The notes under the pieces were generated by a model, which saw only the letters and a program-made list of their open reading frames with translations, was not told the DNA's origin and did not search any database. Position numbers and translations under genes: made by a program. DNA of 64,000 bases from Caenorhabditis elegans (lineage: Eukaryota; Nematoda; Chromadorea; Rhabditida; Rhabditidae): assembly GCF_000002985.6 (NCBI RefSeq), contig NC_003281.10, positions 4,526,001 through 4,590,000 on the forward strand. Reading direction: 5' to 3'. Shown one piece after another: positions 49,101-61,235 of this stretch. The stretch's first letter is position 1, and every line of letters begins with the position of its first letter.

Positions 49101-52100
49101 AATGAAAAATGATAAGTAAAGCAAATTTCTGCGGATTTTAAGTTTTCATGAGTTTTTATGTCCAAAAAAGGCAAGATGCAAAGCATTTTGGGGATCTAAA
49201 CTTGAAAACCACGAGAAGTGGTTCTACGGGGTACCGGAGGAGGAGCTTTCGTTAGTACGTGCCGTAATAATGGGGAAGGTGCTATTGAGGTGTGAAGATG
49301 AACACTACCTGGTGGTAGAGATACTGGTTGTGCAGATGATGATGTTGATACTGTTAATTGATCAAATGGAGCAGCTCCGAATGGATCACGAGAATCAATT
49401 GAGGATGTTTCACTGTCCAATTCGGCGGGAATTTCTGAGAATAAATTTTATCCATTTTTGGCATTTCAGGGATTTTTTTTCTGATTTTTCAGAACAACTA
49501 TCGAAAATTTCATTCAAAATTGCGGAGTTTTTGCTAACCGTTATCCAAAAAATTCCATGATCTTCCTGGAATTTTTAGCCGAATTTTTCAGTTGCTCAGA
49601 GCCAAGAGGTGTGAATAAATGAAAATTCATCCATACCTTTTCTCCGAATTTCATCAAAAACCATTCCAAAATGCGAATCATCCATCATAAATGCACTCTC
49701 CTGTCCATCTTTCCGACTGATCGAGTTATTTGAAAACGGTGCAACCAGGAATGGATTCCATTCTCCCGATCCACCATTCTGCCGTTGTGACATGTCCTCG
49801 ACGCTTCGAACAACTTGTGAACTAGTTTTTGACGTAGTTTGTTGACTACTGTACGGCCTGAAATATAAAGTTTTTGGACTAAATAAGAAGAATGTAGAAA
49901 TTACTTGAAAGCGCTCCTTGAAATTTGGCTAGTGTCGCTGACATTTCTCCGATGCTGCTGTTGAAAAATAATGTCCGATTCGTGAGGAAGTCTTCGTTTT
50001 CCATCAGTTTGAGCACGATCTCTCGGAAGAGCAGGTTTATCCAGATCAGTGAATCCTAAATCAGTTGGTTTGATGAGCGGGCAAGACAGTGGCCCTGCTG
50101 AATCAGCTTCAGCTGCTGGTTTCAATTGTTCTTCTCCAGAGAAAGATTGTCTATGATGAAAATCAATGGGAACTTTTCGGACTTGACTTCCATCAGTTTC
50201 GTCTGTTGAACCTTTTGACGGTAGCTGGAAAGCAAAATTGCAATTTTTGTTGTTGGGAATGCCTGATTTTCTACTTATCACTTTACTTTCATGAAGTACC
50301 TAAAGTTATTTCTTAATGAATTTTCATTTCATTTCTATTTGAAAAGATAATTCAGCTTTTTTTTGTTTTTTGTTTTTTCCTTGGAAACAACTTTTTTTTC
50401 CAAAAAATTAATTTTTAGTCGTAAAGAGTTCAAAAATTCAATAAATTGGATCTTTGGAGACATTCCATTTGTGTTTTTTGTCTAAAATTCAAACAATTTT
50501 TTTTGCTTTTTTAATTGAAATTTCTTTGGCTAATATTAAGATTCTGAAGAGTTACGGTAATTTTTAAACTTTCAAAAGGGTTAAAAACTACATACTACGT
50601 GTATTTTTAATTCGAATAGATTTTTACTAAAGCCTAAAAATTTTCAAGCTACCTACCCTCAAATGTGGCAGACCAACAGGTGGAACTGGTGAAATACTGG
50701 GAACATTCGGCACAACTGTGGTCGCTTTAGGACGGAGTCGTGGAGCAACTGATGTTTCTACAGTTCCAGAACCGGATGGCATTGAAATATTGGAAATTGA
50801 TGGGACTTGTTGAGACAAAGAAGCCATTTTGGAGCTTGATTGAATTGGCGGAGCTTCAGGATTTCGTGGTGATGAATCTCTTTTGTTACGTGGATTCGAT
50901 CCATCTCTCATCAATTGAATACATGATTTTAATGAAGGAACTGCGTCGGTGCACTGAAATATTTAAATATATTGAATTACTTGAATAAAACGACCAAATT
51001 CAATGATCATAGCTGGTCAAAATTTTACTAAAAAAATATGTTCGGTTGACTAACTTTCTTATTTTGAATCTCTTCTGAAAGTGGTTTCCGATGATTCGCT
51101 TCAAACGCCAACACTGATGTTTGATATATCGATGGTCGCCGATTTACGTCGATATCGAGAAGCATGTCTAGAAAATCAAGTATTTTTGTTCGTATTTAAA
51201 TATCATTTTCTTACAAATCAAAACTTTGATCTCGTCGGGAATATTTGGAACGGATGGAAATTGATAATTGACAGATTGAATTGCTAACGGTGATTCTTCG
51301 AAAGGAACACAGAAAAAGCATAGCCTGTATAGAAGAACGCCCAGTGCCCAGATATCAGATTTTAGGCCTGAAAAAATAAAGAATTCGACTTTTTCATTGC
51401 ATTCCTTCAATTTTTTAATACTAAAAACGAACCAATCTCTAATCCACTGTAAAAATCAATCATTTCAGGCGATCGATAACACATAGTCGTATTCCTTTCC
51501 ACTTCTGACTTCACATATTCTACTCCATACTTTTCCACAGATAAAATTTGAGTGGTAGCACTTCCAAAATCGCAGAGAACGTAATGTGGTGGTTTATGGG
51601 AAGAAATGAGTACATTTTCAACTTTTAAATCGCGATGAATGATAGGTTGTGGCCGATTATGAATGAAGGATACGGCTTCACAGAGATCCGTGAAAATTGA
51701 GAGAATCTCGTCGTTTGTTAAATATTGGTTTTGAGATATTCTTTCGTTCATCAATTGCAAGACGTTTTCTGGAAAAAATATGATGATTTTTCAAAGTTTT
51801 CCATGTTTTATTTAATATTTTAATTATGATTTATTTTCCGGTGTTATCTCACTCACTTTGATGATATTCTGTCAACAGCATGCATTCCCAAATACCATTT
51901 CCAAGGCAATTTGTATAACTGTCAACGAATTCCACAATATTTTTATGACCAATACATTGTTTCTGAAAGATCATACAACATTTGCAAGTTTATTCGAGCT
52001 TCTTCTCACCAGAAAACTGTGCTCTCTGCAACATGCCTCCAGCTGTTTCTCATTGTCTTTGGTGAATTGACGTTTCAAGGCGAATTTATTGTTTTTTCTA

Positions 52101-52427
52101 TCGCTCGCAACGTAGACGATTGCAAATCCACCTGGAAGAAAAATATTGCGAAATATTCAGAAAAACAAGAACAATTATGGAGTTTAATAAGAGGATTAAA
52201 TTTAAAAAACCTACCTTCGGCGATTTGCTTCTCTATAGTGACTCGTGTATGGTCTAACTTCAATGTGACACCTGAAAATTCAATTAAAAATGAAAGAAAC
52301 TGTTAAATGTTCAAATACCTTTGCATTTATTCTCACTTAATTGTTTCGGTTCCTTTTTCTTGCCTCCAGGAATTTTTTCATCACACAGAACTTGTGCTTT
52401 TCCAGAGCTGAAAAGCCCTAGAGGCAT
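46116..52427 (-). CDS. sel-5: AAK1/GAK-family Ser/Thr kinase SEL-5
   Basis: Minus-strand exons: 52427-52319, 52271-52215, 52131-52010, 51962-51857, 51768-51433, 51367-51215, 51167-51055, 50953-50657, 50224-49905, 49857-49637, 49434 to 49210 or 49213, 48805-48702, 48646-48488, 48022-47909, 47859-47554, 47255-46757, 46207-46116, about 1,110 aa. The kinase domain fills residues ~35-330: glycine loop IAEGGFAIVYVA, lysine in FALKRQF, catalytic IIHRDLKVENVL, DFG in LCDFGSATT, CYRSPEMID, and LKSDIWALG. The long C-terminal part is disordered, acidic in places, with NPF motifs (EWNPFL, TNPFLRDE) and DPFG, as in Ark/Prk endocytic kinases that bind adaptors and EH-domain proteins. Known as a suppressor of lin-12/glp-1 Notch gain of function. 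Two C-termini are possible: splicing at 46756 to the exon ending DDPTDL, or read-through to a stop at 46713. The start follows an acceptor at 52438. Confidence 0.92.
47370..47480. repeat. Half copy of the 19350-type repeat in a sel-5 intron
   Basis: The stretch TTTGAAACTACAGTACTATTTAAAGGC (47388-47414) matches the right arm of the pan-1 intron copy. A CTTCGAGACCGAGTACCGTA box follows at 47448-47467. The opposite arm is missing, so it is a solo half element, within intron 47256-47553. Confidence 0.65.
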
Positions 52428-52881
52428 GGCTTTTCGCCTGAAATTAGTAAATTTTAATAAAAGAGTTTCAATATTTGATGAGAGTGATATCGAAAAACGA
52501 AAAATTTTCATCAAAACTAGATTTTCTCGAGCGAACAAATTGATCGACAGGAGAAAAGAGTGTCGGAACGCAGGGAGGCGGGGCGCAATAATGGGCGTGG
52601 CTGAATTGCAAACATGCGGCGCAGTTTTTGTTGTCTTTTTCGCACAGAGCTCTTTTAAAACATGTTTTGTTGTTTTTATTGACAAAAGTCTATAATTTGC
52701 CGTATACTTTTGTTTTTCTTCATTTTTTTTTCTGAAAACCATCATAACATTCTATATAAGATACCGTTAATTAATTTTTTGCATTAAAAATAACTTTTTT
52801 CTCGCAAATCGATGAATCTTTTAACTAGAAATATTTGTCATCACTATTTTCCAGATCTCAAAAGGCGTTCAATGCAATAAA
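52428..52881. promoter_or_regulatory. Divergent promoter region, sel-5 / wdr-48
   Basis: A 454-bp spacer between divergent starts. A GC-rich island at 52560-52625 carries GGGCGTGGCTGAATTGCAAA and ATGCGGCGCAG. The same type of cluster occurs in the other two divergent spacers of this window. Acceptors lie at 52438 (minus, TTTCAG) and 52854 (plus, TTTTCCAG). Confidence 0.45.
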
Positions 52882-55565
52882 ATGAGTAGCTGTGTAAATA
52901 CCAGTCAAACTGGTCCAAAAAAGAAAATCTCATTTATCATTCGCGATGAGCACGAGTATTCAAATCGTTCGGCTGTCAGTGCTCTGCAATATGATGCACA
53001 AAACGGAAGACTGTTCACTGGCGGCAGTGACACTATAATCAGAACATGGTCAGTGCCACACCACAAGGTTTGATATATAAACTATGAATTCTAAAAAATA
53101 CCGAATAAATTCATGATCAGGACGCTTTCTCGGCACGTGGCGGAGTTCGTTCGCCAGGAAAGAATTCTCCAGTTCAGTATCAAGGATCATTAGAACAGCA
53201 TACCGATTGGGTGAACGATATGATTCTTTGTGGACATGGAAAAATTCGTGAGTGGTTTTGCGATATTTCTGCAAATTATATAAATATATTTCTTTCAGTA
53301 ATTTCGGCCTCAAATGACACAACTGTCAAAGTTTGGAATATCGAACGGGACAACAAGCACGGATTTATCGATTGTATCCGAACTCACAAGGTTTGTGAAA
53401 CTTTTCTCTTTAATTATTAAGAATGAATAAAATTCAGGACTACGTTAGTTGCTTGGCCTACGCACCGATTGTAGAGAAAGCTGTGAGCGCAAGTTTCGAT
53501 CACAATATTTTCGTGTACGATATCAATGCTAACTTCAAAACTGTAAATAATCTAATTGGCTGCAAGGACAGCATCTACTCACTCGCCACAACTCCTAATT
53601 TATCGCTTGTTCTTGGTGCTGGAACGGAAAAGGTGAGGAATTTTAGCATTCTAGCCTTCTACTAGTTTTTATTTTCAGTGCATTCGCCTTTTCGATCCAA
53701 GAACCAATGAGAAAATAATGAAATTACGTGGTCACACAGATAATGTACGTGCGCTGGTGGTCAATGATGATGGAACACGCGCACTTTCTGCTGGATCAGA
53801 TGCCACAATTCGACTGTGGGACATTGGACAACAGAGATGCATTGCCACGTGTATTGCTCATGAAGAAGGAGTTTGGACTCTTCAAGTACTGATCCTCTCT
53901 GATAAAATCTTATTAGAATCTATGATTTTTAGGTTGACTCATCGTTTACAACGGTTTACAGCGCAGGAAAGGACAAAATGGTTGTGAAAACTCCGTTATA
54001 TGATTTCACTAAAAGTCAGCTTCTGTTCAAAGAAGAAGCCCCTGTGAAAAAGTTACTTTTAAGTGAAAAAGATAATCCAGTATCTCTTTGGGTCGGAACC
54101 TGGAAGTCTGATATCAAGCGGTAAAAGAATTATTTTATTAAAAAAATAAACTTTCAGTTTTCAGCTGGTCCATCCGCCCATCAGCCCAACTTTCGATTGG
54201 AGGAGACGAAGATGGTCCTTCAACTTCAAATGCAAATCACTCAGTATCAGCTTCATCATCACCTCCAGTAACATTCAAGTATATCCGAGTGAAGGATCAA
54301 AAAGGACAACAGAGCACACCAGAGCTCGTTATTCCTGGTAAACAGACTATATGCAGATATAATTTTTAATCTGTTTATTCAGGCGCTCCTGCCATCAAGA
54401 AACATGCCATGTTGAGCGACAAACGACACGTTTTGACACGAGACTCGGATGGAAATGTGGCGCTATATGATGTTTTAGCAGCAAGAAAGGTTTGTCCCCA
54501 TTATTAAAAGTTACTACTTGAATTTTGATAAAATTTCAGATAAAAGATTATGGAAAGCGAATATTTGAAGAAGTTGTCGATGAGAACTCTAGGCAAGTAT
54601 ACATTCCAAGCTGGTTTGTCGTTGATTCAAAAAGTGGAGTGAGTTTTAAGTTTTATAAATTTTTGAAAAATAAAACCCTATTCGATTTCAGATGCTCCAA
54701 ATCACTTTGGACGAGCTGGACGCTCTCTCCTCGTGGCTTTCATCAAAAGACGCAGGTTTTGATGATAATGATCGAGAGACAAAACGTAAGATATTATACG
54801 AAAATAAAAACTTTCTCATTCCTTTGTAAGAAATTATAGTGAATTACGGTGGAATGATGCTACGATCACTCTTCGAACGATGGCCACCTTGTAAAATGAC
54901 AAATGTTGATGCAGCTGATGCAGATGATGTGCAAAAAGCAACACTGAATTTTATTTCTCTACCGGAACACACACCGCTTATTATTTGGTAAAATTATTTG
55001 AAGGCTCAAATTTTAAACATTAAAAAAACTAATTTCAGCGAAGGAAATGGTCGTCCGCTCTACCGTCTTCTTGTTGGCGACGCTGGGAAGGAGTTCGAAG
55101 CAAATGAGCTGGCACAAATTGCACCCATGTGGGTTATAGACGCAATCGAACGAAATCAGCTGCCGAAATTCAATAAAATGCCATTTTATCTTCTTCCACA
55201 TCCGTCGACAAATCCCAAACAGCCTAAAAAGTTTGTGAAAACGCGGGGTTCATTCATTAAAATTTTGAACTATTTTCAGAGATCGTCTGTCAGCAACTGA
55301 AATGCTTCAAGTTAAGAAAGTGATGGAGCATGTTTACGAAAAAATACTCAGCACTAATGATGGTAAGGTATTTAGAAATAAGAAGATATTAATGGTGTTT
55401 GAAGATATTACAGTTGGCTCGATTCCACTAAATCAAATTCATACAAAAATGGAAATGTACTGCAATGATCAGAGGTTGGAGCCGGATATGGATTTGCGAA
55501 CAGTCAAGCATCTCTATTGGAAGCAAAGTGGAGAGCTTCTTCTACATTATAAACCAGTTAAATAG
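52882..55565 (+). CDS. wdr-48: WD-repeat deubiquitinase cofactor WDR-48 (UAF1)
   Basis: Exons 52882-53067, 53121-53247, 53299-53390, 53438-53632, 53679-53885, 53933-54120, 54165-54337, 54383-54489, 54540-54638, 54692-54785, 54840-54987, 55039-55230, 55280-55362, 55414-55565 give about 680 aa (human WDR48: 677). WD repeats fill the first half ([34 protein letters not shown]). The C-terminal UAF1 region is very conserved ([32 protein letters not shown]). The protein activates USP1/12/46-type deubiquitinases. In C. elegans WDR-48 with WDR-20 stimulates USP-46, which controls glutamate-receptor levels. The last intron (51 bp) is a multiple of three with no stop, so a 17-residue insertion variant is possible. 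The next gene begins 229 bp downstream on the same strand. Confidence 0.95.
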
Positions 55566-55794
55566 CTTTAACATTTAATTTAAGTTATTTATTTGAACAT
55601 ACTTATCTAACATTTGTACTTTATTGAAAATTCACTGTCTAACTTCTTTTTTGATACGGGTAAAACCGACTTTCAATTAAATTCCATGCTCTTTCCATAT
55701 GTCTTTCTTTCTTTTTTAAAATTATGATGGTTTAACTACCAGCTTATCTTCATTTCTTGCTTAATATTTTTACCTCCTACCGTATTCGTTCCAG
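55566..55794 (+). promoter_or_regulatory. Intercistronic region, possible operon junction
   Basis: A 229-bp gap between the wdr-48 stop and the next start on the same strand. It has a U-rich tract (about 55699-55718, TCTTTCTTTCTTTTTT) and ends in TTCGTTCCAG directly abutting the ATG. Short spacing, a U-rich element and an acceptor at the ATG are the marks of an SL2-type operon junction in C. elegans. Confidence 0.45.
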
Positions 55795-57740
55795 ATGGCT
55801 AGTTTGGAAGAACATGAAAAACTGATCGAAGTAGGTTTTATTGAAATTTCTTCCAATTTTAAGCCAATTTTTTTCAGGAGTGGAGAAACGATTACATCGC
55901 AGAACGCAGTTCGAAAAAGGGATGGGAGATTCTGGAAAAACTTGCAAAGATGCAAATTGAAGCGGCTCAGCAAATGGAGTACGTTAAATGAATATCAGAT
56001 AGTATCAAAATGAAATTATTTCAGAACAGAAGATGACGTGGCCGCTGCTGATTTTGATGACTTCAGCACCAGCAAGCTTGTAAAATTGATTATTGGAGAT
56101 ATTTCAACCAAAGATCTTCTTGTCGATCATCAGGTACCTGACATCAATTTTTAGACTATTCTAATCTAATAAAAAAAAATTCTAATAAAAATTGTAATAT
56201 CTCAATCTTTTACAGATAATTCTTCTCGAATTCATTCCATCTGCACATCCGAATATTCTTCGCCATGTAGTCCGCACAGTCCGTGAGAAGGAAGGAGCGA
56301 TTTCCCTTTTGAAGTCATCATCGGTTGCAATTGGAGTTGCATTTGCTCGAAGAGTTACAGATGCTGAAGCTGGAGAGGAAGTTGGACGTCTGATGGCACA
56401 CCTCGTGGATCACGACTTGATTAATGAAGAGCTCAAATCGCAGCTGAGTGTTGCCAATGGAAGAGAAAGTTCATCCATTAGAAGTCGTATTTACTCCGTA
56501 ATTATTTGAATTCTTAATTTGATAATTCATTGAAAAATTGTTCAGATTGCTACTGAACGAGCTCGCATTTCATCTAACACTTCATGCATTCATTGGCTCT
56601 ACGACAAGATTCTTAAAAGTGTTCTAGATACTCAAGATGTTCTTGCTCAACTGGATGCTTTGGACACTTTCGTTGATATTGCACTTAGTGGAAAACAGAA
56701 TGCAGAGGCTTTGTACGAATTGGGAATCGTCAAAAAGGTTTGAATTTGCAATAAATTTGTTTTTTTAATGTTATTCCTTTAGATTTATGAGTTGATGGAA
56801 TGGTCGAAGGAGTCTCCAGATGGTGGGGAAATGTATTTATGTAAGTTACCAGTTCATTCAATTAATATTTAACAATATTTTTATCAACAGACGGAACACG
56901 TTTCATGTGTTATATGGCTCGTTCCTACCCACAAGTTCTTAAATATTTCCCTGATCTTGCACGGCGTCTCATGCTCGAAATCAGAATGTTCGATCAATTG
57001 AGTGTGGTCAGTCGTCTTGGAGCTTTCGATCATTTTGCCAGTATGTGCTTCTCTGTCGAGGCAAAAGAAACTTTGGAGGATATGTTCAAAGGTATTTTCC
57101 AAATTTTTCAAAAGCAAGATATTAAAAATCATATTGTTTCAGATTCAAAAGATCTTGAGAATACTTTGGGAGCTGCTGGTGCTGCATGTACGATGGGAAC
57201 AATGGAATTGAAGTGTCGAACTCTTCAGGCCGTCACTCTCCTTTTCCAGAATAGTGAGCTTATTTAGTTATGTGGAATGTTTGAAAATTAATAATTTCAG
57301 CGACTGAAAAAATTGCTGAAACATGGTACGAGCGTCTCGGTGGAAAAGCATTGACACATGTAGCAGTTGGAAATGTTAAGAAGCCGTTCCCTGAGATGAA
57401 GAATTGTATTTATGATTTCTGGCAACAGTTGTTCACATATCCATCAGTTGTTCATCAGTTCATCACTTTCCAGGGGTATGTTAACGACATTTTTATGCGA
57501 GATTTTTTATTAAAATTGTTTTTTCTCAGATTCATTGACTGGGCATTGGACGATAAATCAGAAGATAATCCAGAATACGAAATTCGCAAACGTCAAATTA
57601 TTCATCGAATCATTGAATTGTCGGAGAATACAAAGAGCGCCGAAGTACTCAAAGCTGATCCAGAACTGATTGGCCGTCTCAAGAAATATCTGCAACCGGC
57701 TGTTGCACCTGCTCCGCGTGTTGAGGAAATGGCTCTTTAG
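55795..57740 (+). CDS. PSMD5/S5b-like 26S proteasome assembly factor
   Basis: Exons 55795-55830, 55878-55978, 56025-56133, 56216-56497, 56546-56737, 56783-56840, 56891-57091, 57143-57253, 57301-57475, 57530-57740 give about 491 aa (human PSMD5: 504). The chain is all-helical with HEAT/ARM-like helix pairs. The best markers are the mid-part (LDALDTFVDIAL, ELGIVKKIYELM, RLGAFDHFASMC), the ETWYERLGGKA stretch and the FIDWALDDKSEDNPEYE segment near the end, which I read as the PSMD5 family. PSMD5 is a chaperone for the base of the 19S regulatory particle and is not part of the mature proteasome. There is no signal peptide or membrane span. Its tight spacing behind wdr-48 puts two ubiquitin-system genes together. 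The family call is from pattern memory and should be checked. Confidence 0.8.
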
Positions 57741-58602
57741 ATTGATCTGTATATCCTGAATCTCTTTGACTATTCAATTTTTTGTTTCTTTTTCATCTCA
57801 ATTATTCCAATACAGTATTTTATTGCCTCAAAAATGACTTGTTCGCCGTTAATTCATGTTCCGGTTTGAAGTTTTAATGAAATTTATTGATGTAATGTTT
57901 TTAATATAAGTCTTTACATATACTCTTGTGTTTGAAATCCCATTTACTTCAATCTTTAACGAGTTTTGAAAACTGAAATGATTGTTTCAAAGCTTCAGCG
58001 TCAAAAAATGAAATGCTAACAACGTGAAGGTTAAACGAATTTGCTATTTAAGTAAAACACACTATCGTGTTTCTCGCATTTTCGCCGCCAAGAAAATAAA
58101 AATTTCATTTCGAATTGATTTAAAACTCATTCAATTTTTGGTCTCGCCGCGATATAAAACGTTAAAATGTAAGTCAAAAATGTATATCTCTTGAGATCGC
58201 TTATTGAGTGGACTTATTTATGTTTGAAAGATAGTCTATCTAGATAGACTAACGTTACATTAATTGGACTTTCATGTTATTTGGACTATAATGGTGCGTC
58301 CAAAGTGCATAGAAAAACAATAATTTTCTCGTTACCGCTATTGATCAATTTAAAAAAAGAAGGCGTGGCCAACCCAACAATCCGCTGATTGGCTAGTCAC
58401 GCCCACTAATTCCCATTTTCTTCACACTATCGACGCACCGCACAATTAGCTGCAAGTTTGATGATTGAAAATTCGGAAAATTTATATTTATTTTTCTACA
58501 TAGGCTTTCCTCATTGTTCCAACTTCTATGCGTTTATTTTATCGTTCAAAAGATAAATGCATGCTGAATATATAAAGTTTTCAGTACTCAACACAGACTG
58601 CA
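57741..58602. other. Intergenic, upstream of the unrecognised gene
   Basis: About 0.86 kb. It contains a solo GGTCTCGCCGCG box (58139), a 20-bp perfect palindrome (58232-58251) and, at 58365-58412, GGCGTGGCC, GATTGGC (inverted CCAAT box) and TCACGCCC. The last cluster looks like the proximal promoter of the gene starting at 58603. TTTTCAG at 58577-58583 is the likely trans-splice acceptor. Confidence 0.5.
58232..58251. repeat. 20-bp perfect palindrome
   Basis: TAGTCTATCTAGATAGACTA is its own reverse complement, with no loop. It sits between two genes. It could be a dimeric protein-binding site or chance in AT-rich DNA. Confidence 0.7.
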
Positions 58603-60474
58603 ATGCATCGTCAACAAGAATCAACTGCACGAGTGACAGAGCAGAAACGATTGGATGCCGAGATTACCGTAATTGTTTAAACAAATTATTATATTCTATT
58701 CATCAAAGCTAGCTTTCATATCAATCTAACTTTACTTAATTTTCTGTTTCTGTTAGATCGCCTTCTCAACATTACGATTTACGTAAATTTACTTATTTTT
58801 GTTGCGAAACTGATACAATTACCTTACTATGCAGTATATTTCCCAATGCGAAAGACAAATAAAACATGAATTATTTCTAGCTGCGCGTCCAATGTCAGGC
58901 GATTGTCATGTACTTCGTAAAAACTGGGAGAATGGAGATGAGCCTGGAGGAATTCAAGACGATGTTTAAAACGGTGATGAAAAAGGAATTCGAGGTAGTT
59001 TATAATTTGTATAAGTTCTGAGACCTCTCCGTTTGATCCTAAGAAATTGCGGCTATTTTGCAAGCTTTTCTTAAAATTGAAATTCCTCTGGAGTCACATT
59101 TTCTGCACCTTCTAAAATCCAACGGGGAATTGAAGTTCTATCAAAATGAATTTTGAAAGTATAACTTTCCTTTTTTAAGGATGAGTTGCATCGAATTACT
59201 GAACCAGGAAAATCCAAAATGGCAATCGAAAGGTACATCCAAGGAATCAATCTTTTGGATAAAAAATGCATTCTTGATAATGGTGATTCTTTTCTTTTTG
59301 AGAATTGTTTATTATTTCTTTCTTTTCAGATGAAAATCACAATGTCCTGTTCAAGTTTGCGCCGATTGATCAGGACTTTGCGCATTCTTCGACAAACCTG
59401 AGCACGCCATCACCATTGGAGGAAGAATCGGCACGCGAAAACAATCACGAGGCTCAGGTAGAATGCCGAAGTTTTGGAAAATTAAAACCAAACGGGTTAC
59501 CTTCAGGAATTGGATATAACTGAAAGAATTGCTCGCATGAATCTCATAGGAGGGAGCGAGTTCCAAATGCAATATTCTTCTTTCCTTACAGCAGTGTCAA
59601 CGAAACCTTCAACAGATGCTAGTTTGAAAAAGTATTTTATCAAGCACCTTATGCATTTTATTATTCGGTTTTCTGTAGGGAAGCAAGACGACTCGCTGAA
59701 ATTTGGTGGGCAAAAAATTTGAGATTTTTTCCGCAAACCATGTACGTGCTGCAGAAACTTGATCAGAAAAATCCAGATGGGTTTAATTACACTGATTTTG
59801 AGGAAGAGGTTCAGGTAATAATTTAATCTTATTGTTAAACAAGGGAGAAATTTAGTACGTTTAGAAAGTGATCCCAAGGTCCTGGATACAGAACCATCAT
59901 TCATTTACACTCTTGTCGCTGTTGAATGAAGAGAGCCTTTACGTGAAGTTCAACTTGATAATGCCCTCGGATTCTGAGAATATGAACAGAGTAAGCTATT
60001 ATATTTTGATTGGTCAAGAAAGTAAATCAATATTTTTAAGGTGAAGGTCAACCAAGTAATTAAATTTCTCGGTTTCCATGAAATTGGAGACTGTGAGTTT
60101 TCTATGATCTATCAATATGTTAGTTCAAAGTCCGCTTCAGAATCTACATACAGCATCCACAAAGTGAGAGTTTTTTTAGTGGATTTCTTTTCAACTTCGA
60201 ATTTTCAGTTCATGTGTGAAGACTTTCCGGGATGGGAGACACAATACAATAACGAAAAGAAAAGCATGGATAGGATCTTTGAGATAATTATTCAGGAGCA
60301 AAAAGTAAGAATGATTGAACATATATGAGAAAACATTTCAATGTTTTTCAGTTATTTTGGACGGAATATGATTATCATACATACAAACGCCATGCATACA
60401 AGATTGCTGTCCCGATGGTCTTCTCGCTTAACATTGTAGACAAAGCTGTTGGAGTTCGAAGTGATGCTCGCTAG
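58603..60474 (+). CDS. Protein of unknown function
   Basis: Exons 58603-58668, 58881-58994, 59180-59282, 59330-59457, 59507-59631, 59679-59814, 59865-59990, 60041-60163, 60209-60304, 60352-60474 join in phase to about 379 aa. I do not recognise a family. It is soluble-looking: no signal peptide, no membrane span. The N-terminal half is helical and charged (RMEMSLEEFKTMFKTVMKKEFEDE), with a Ser-rich linker near residue 120. The C-terminal half is richer in aromatic residues (WTEYDYHTYKRHAYK). Ten consistent exons with good donors and TTTTCAG acceptors argue for a real gene. A trans-splice-like acceptor lies at 58582. Forward AATAAA copies (60726, 60737) fall just before the stop of the opposing CutA gene at 60752. 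Confidence 0.8.
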
Positions 60475-60751
60475 CTAGTTAATGATAGCCCTGTCTTTCC
60501 CGTTCAACTCGATCTCTTTGAAAAAAATTCATTAAATCACATCAGAATCGCTCGAAAAAAAAATTTGAAGCTTTCAAGACAATCCCCAAAAAAGCATGCT
60601 CAAATCGTTATTTTGGAATCTTCAAATTTTCGGAGCATTTTTTCTTATTACGATGTTTTTTTCCTTAGCCAAATCTGTTTGTATGTATTTATCAGTTCCC
60701 GTTGATTTAATGTTTAGTTGGTAGAAATAAATATGAATAAAGTTTTAAGTT

Positions 60752-61235
60752 TCAATGTTTCGCAGTTGAAGAATTCGTAGAATCCACAATCCATCCTCCA
60801 AAATCGGGAGTTATTTTGTCAATGGCCAGTGTGAAGAAGCACGGAGTTTCAGCCGGATGAAGAGATCGAACACGCTGAAATTGAATGAAAATCTTAGTGA
60901 TCCGAAATAAAAACATACAGCTGATAGCTCTTCGACTTTGCTTTCTACAGTTTTCAAGATCACGACATGCTCTTGATCTTCTTCAATTTTTCCTTGCCAT
61001 TTGTATCTGAATATCTGGATTCTCGCACAGATTTAAAAAAGATAAAATACTTACACAGATGTGACTTCCGGAATAACATTGGCGCAAGCGGCTAATGCTT
61101 CAGTGACAGTTGTTCTGAAATGAAATTATGTTTTGGTAGACAGAAAACAAAAAAATACCTTGCCACAGTCATTGCAACTTCCTTACTCGGAGCTGTCACA
61201 TACGCGACAACCATTTTTACAGCGGGTGTTGTCAT
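60752..61235 (-). CDS. CutA1-like divalent-cation tolerance family protein
   Basis: Minus-strand exons 61235-61159, 61114-61055, 61006-60919, 60874-60752 give about 115 aa, the size of bacterial CutA1. The family pattern is clear: VVAYVTAPSKEVAMTVAR, then [27 protein letters not shown], then VILKT and VRSLHPAETPCFF. CutA1 forms a very stable trimer. In bacteria it was linked to copper tolerance, and in mammals to membrane anchoring of acetylcholinesterase. The HPYE motif of most members reads HPAE here. There is no signal peptide, so the product should be cytosolic. It is divergent with smc-4 (270 bp between starts) and convergent with the unknown gene upstream. Confidence 0.93.
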
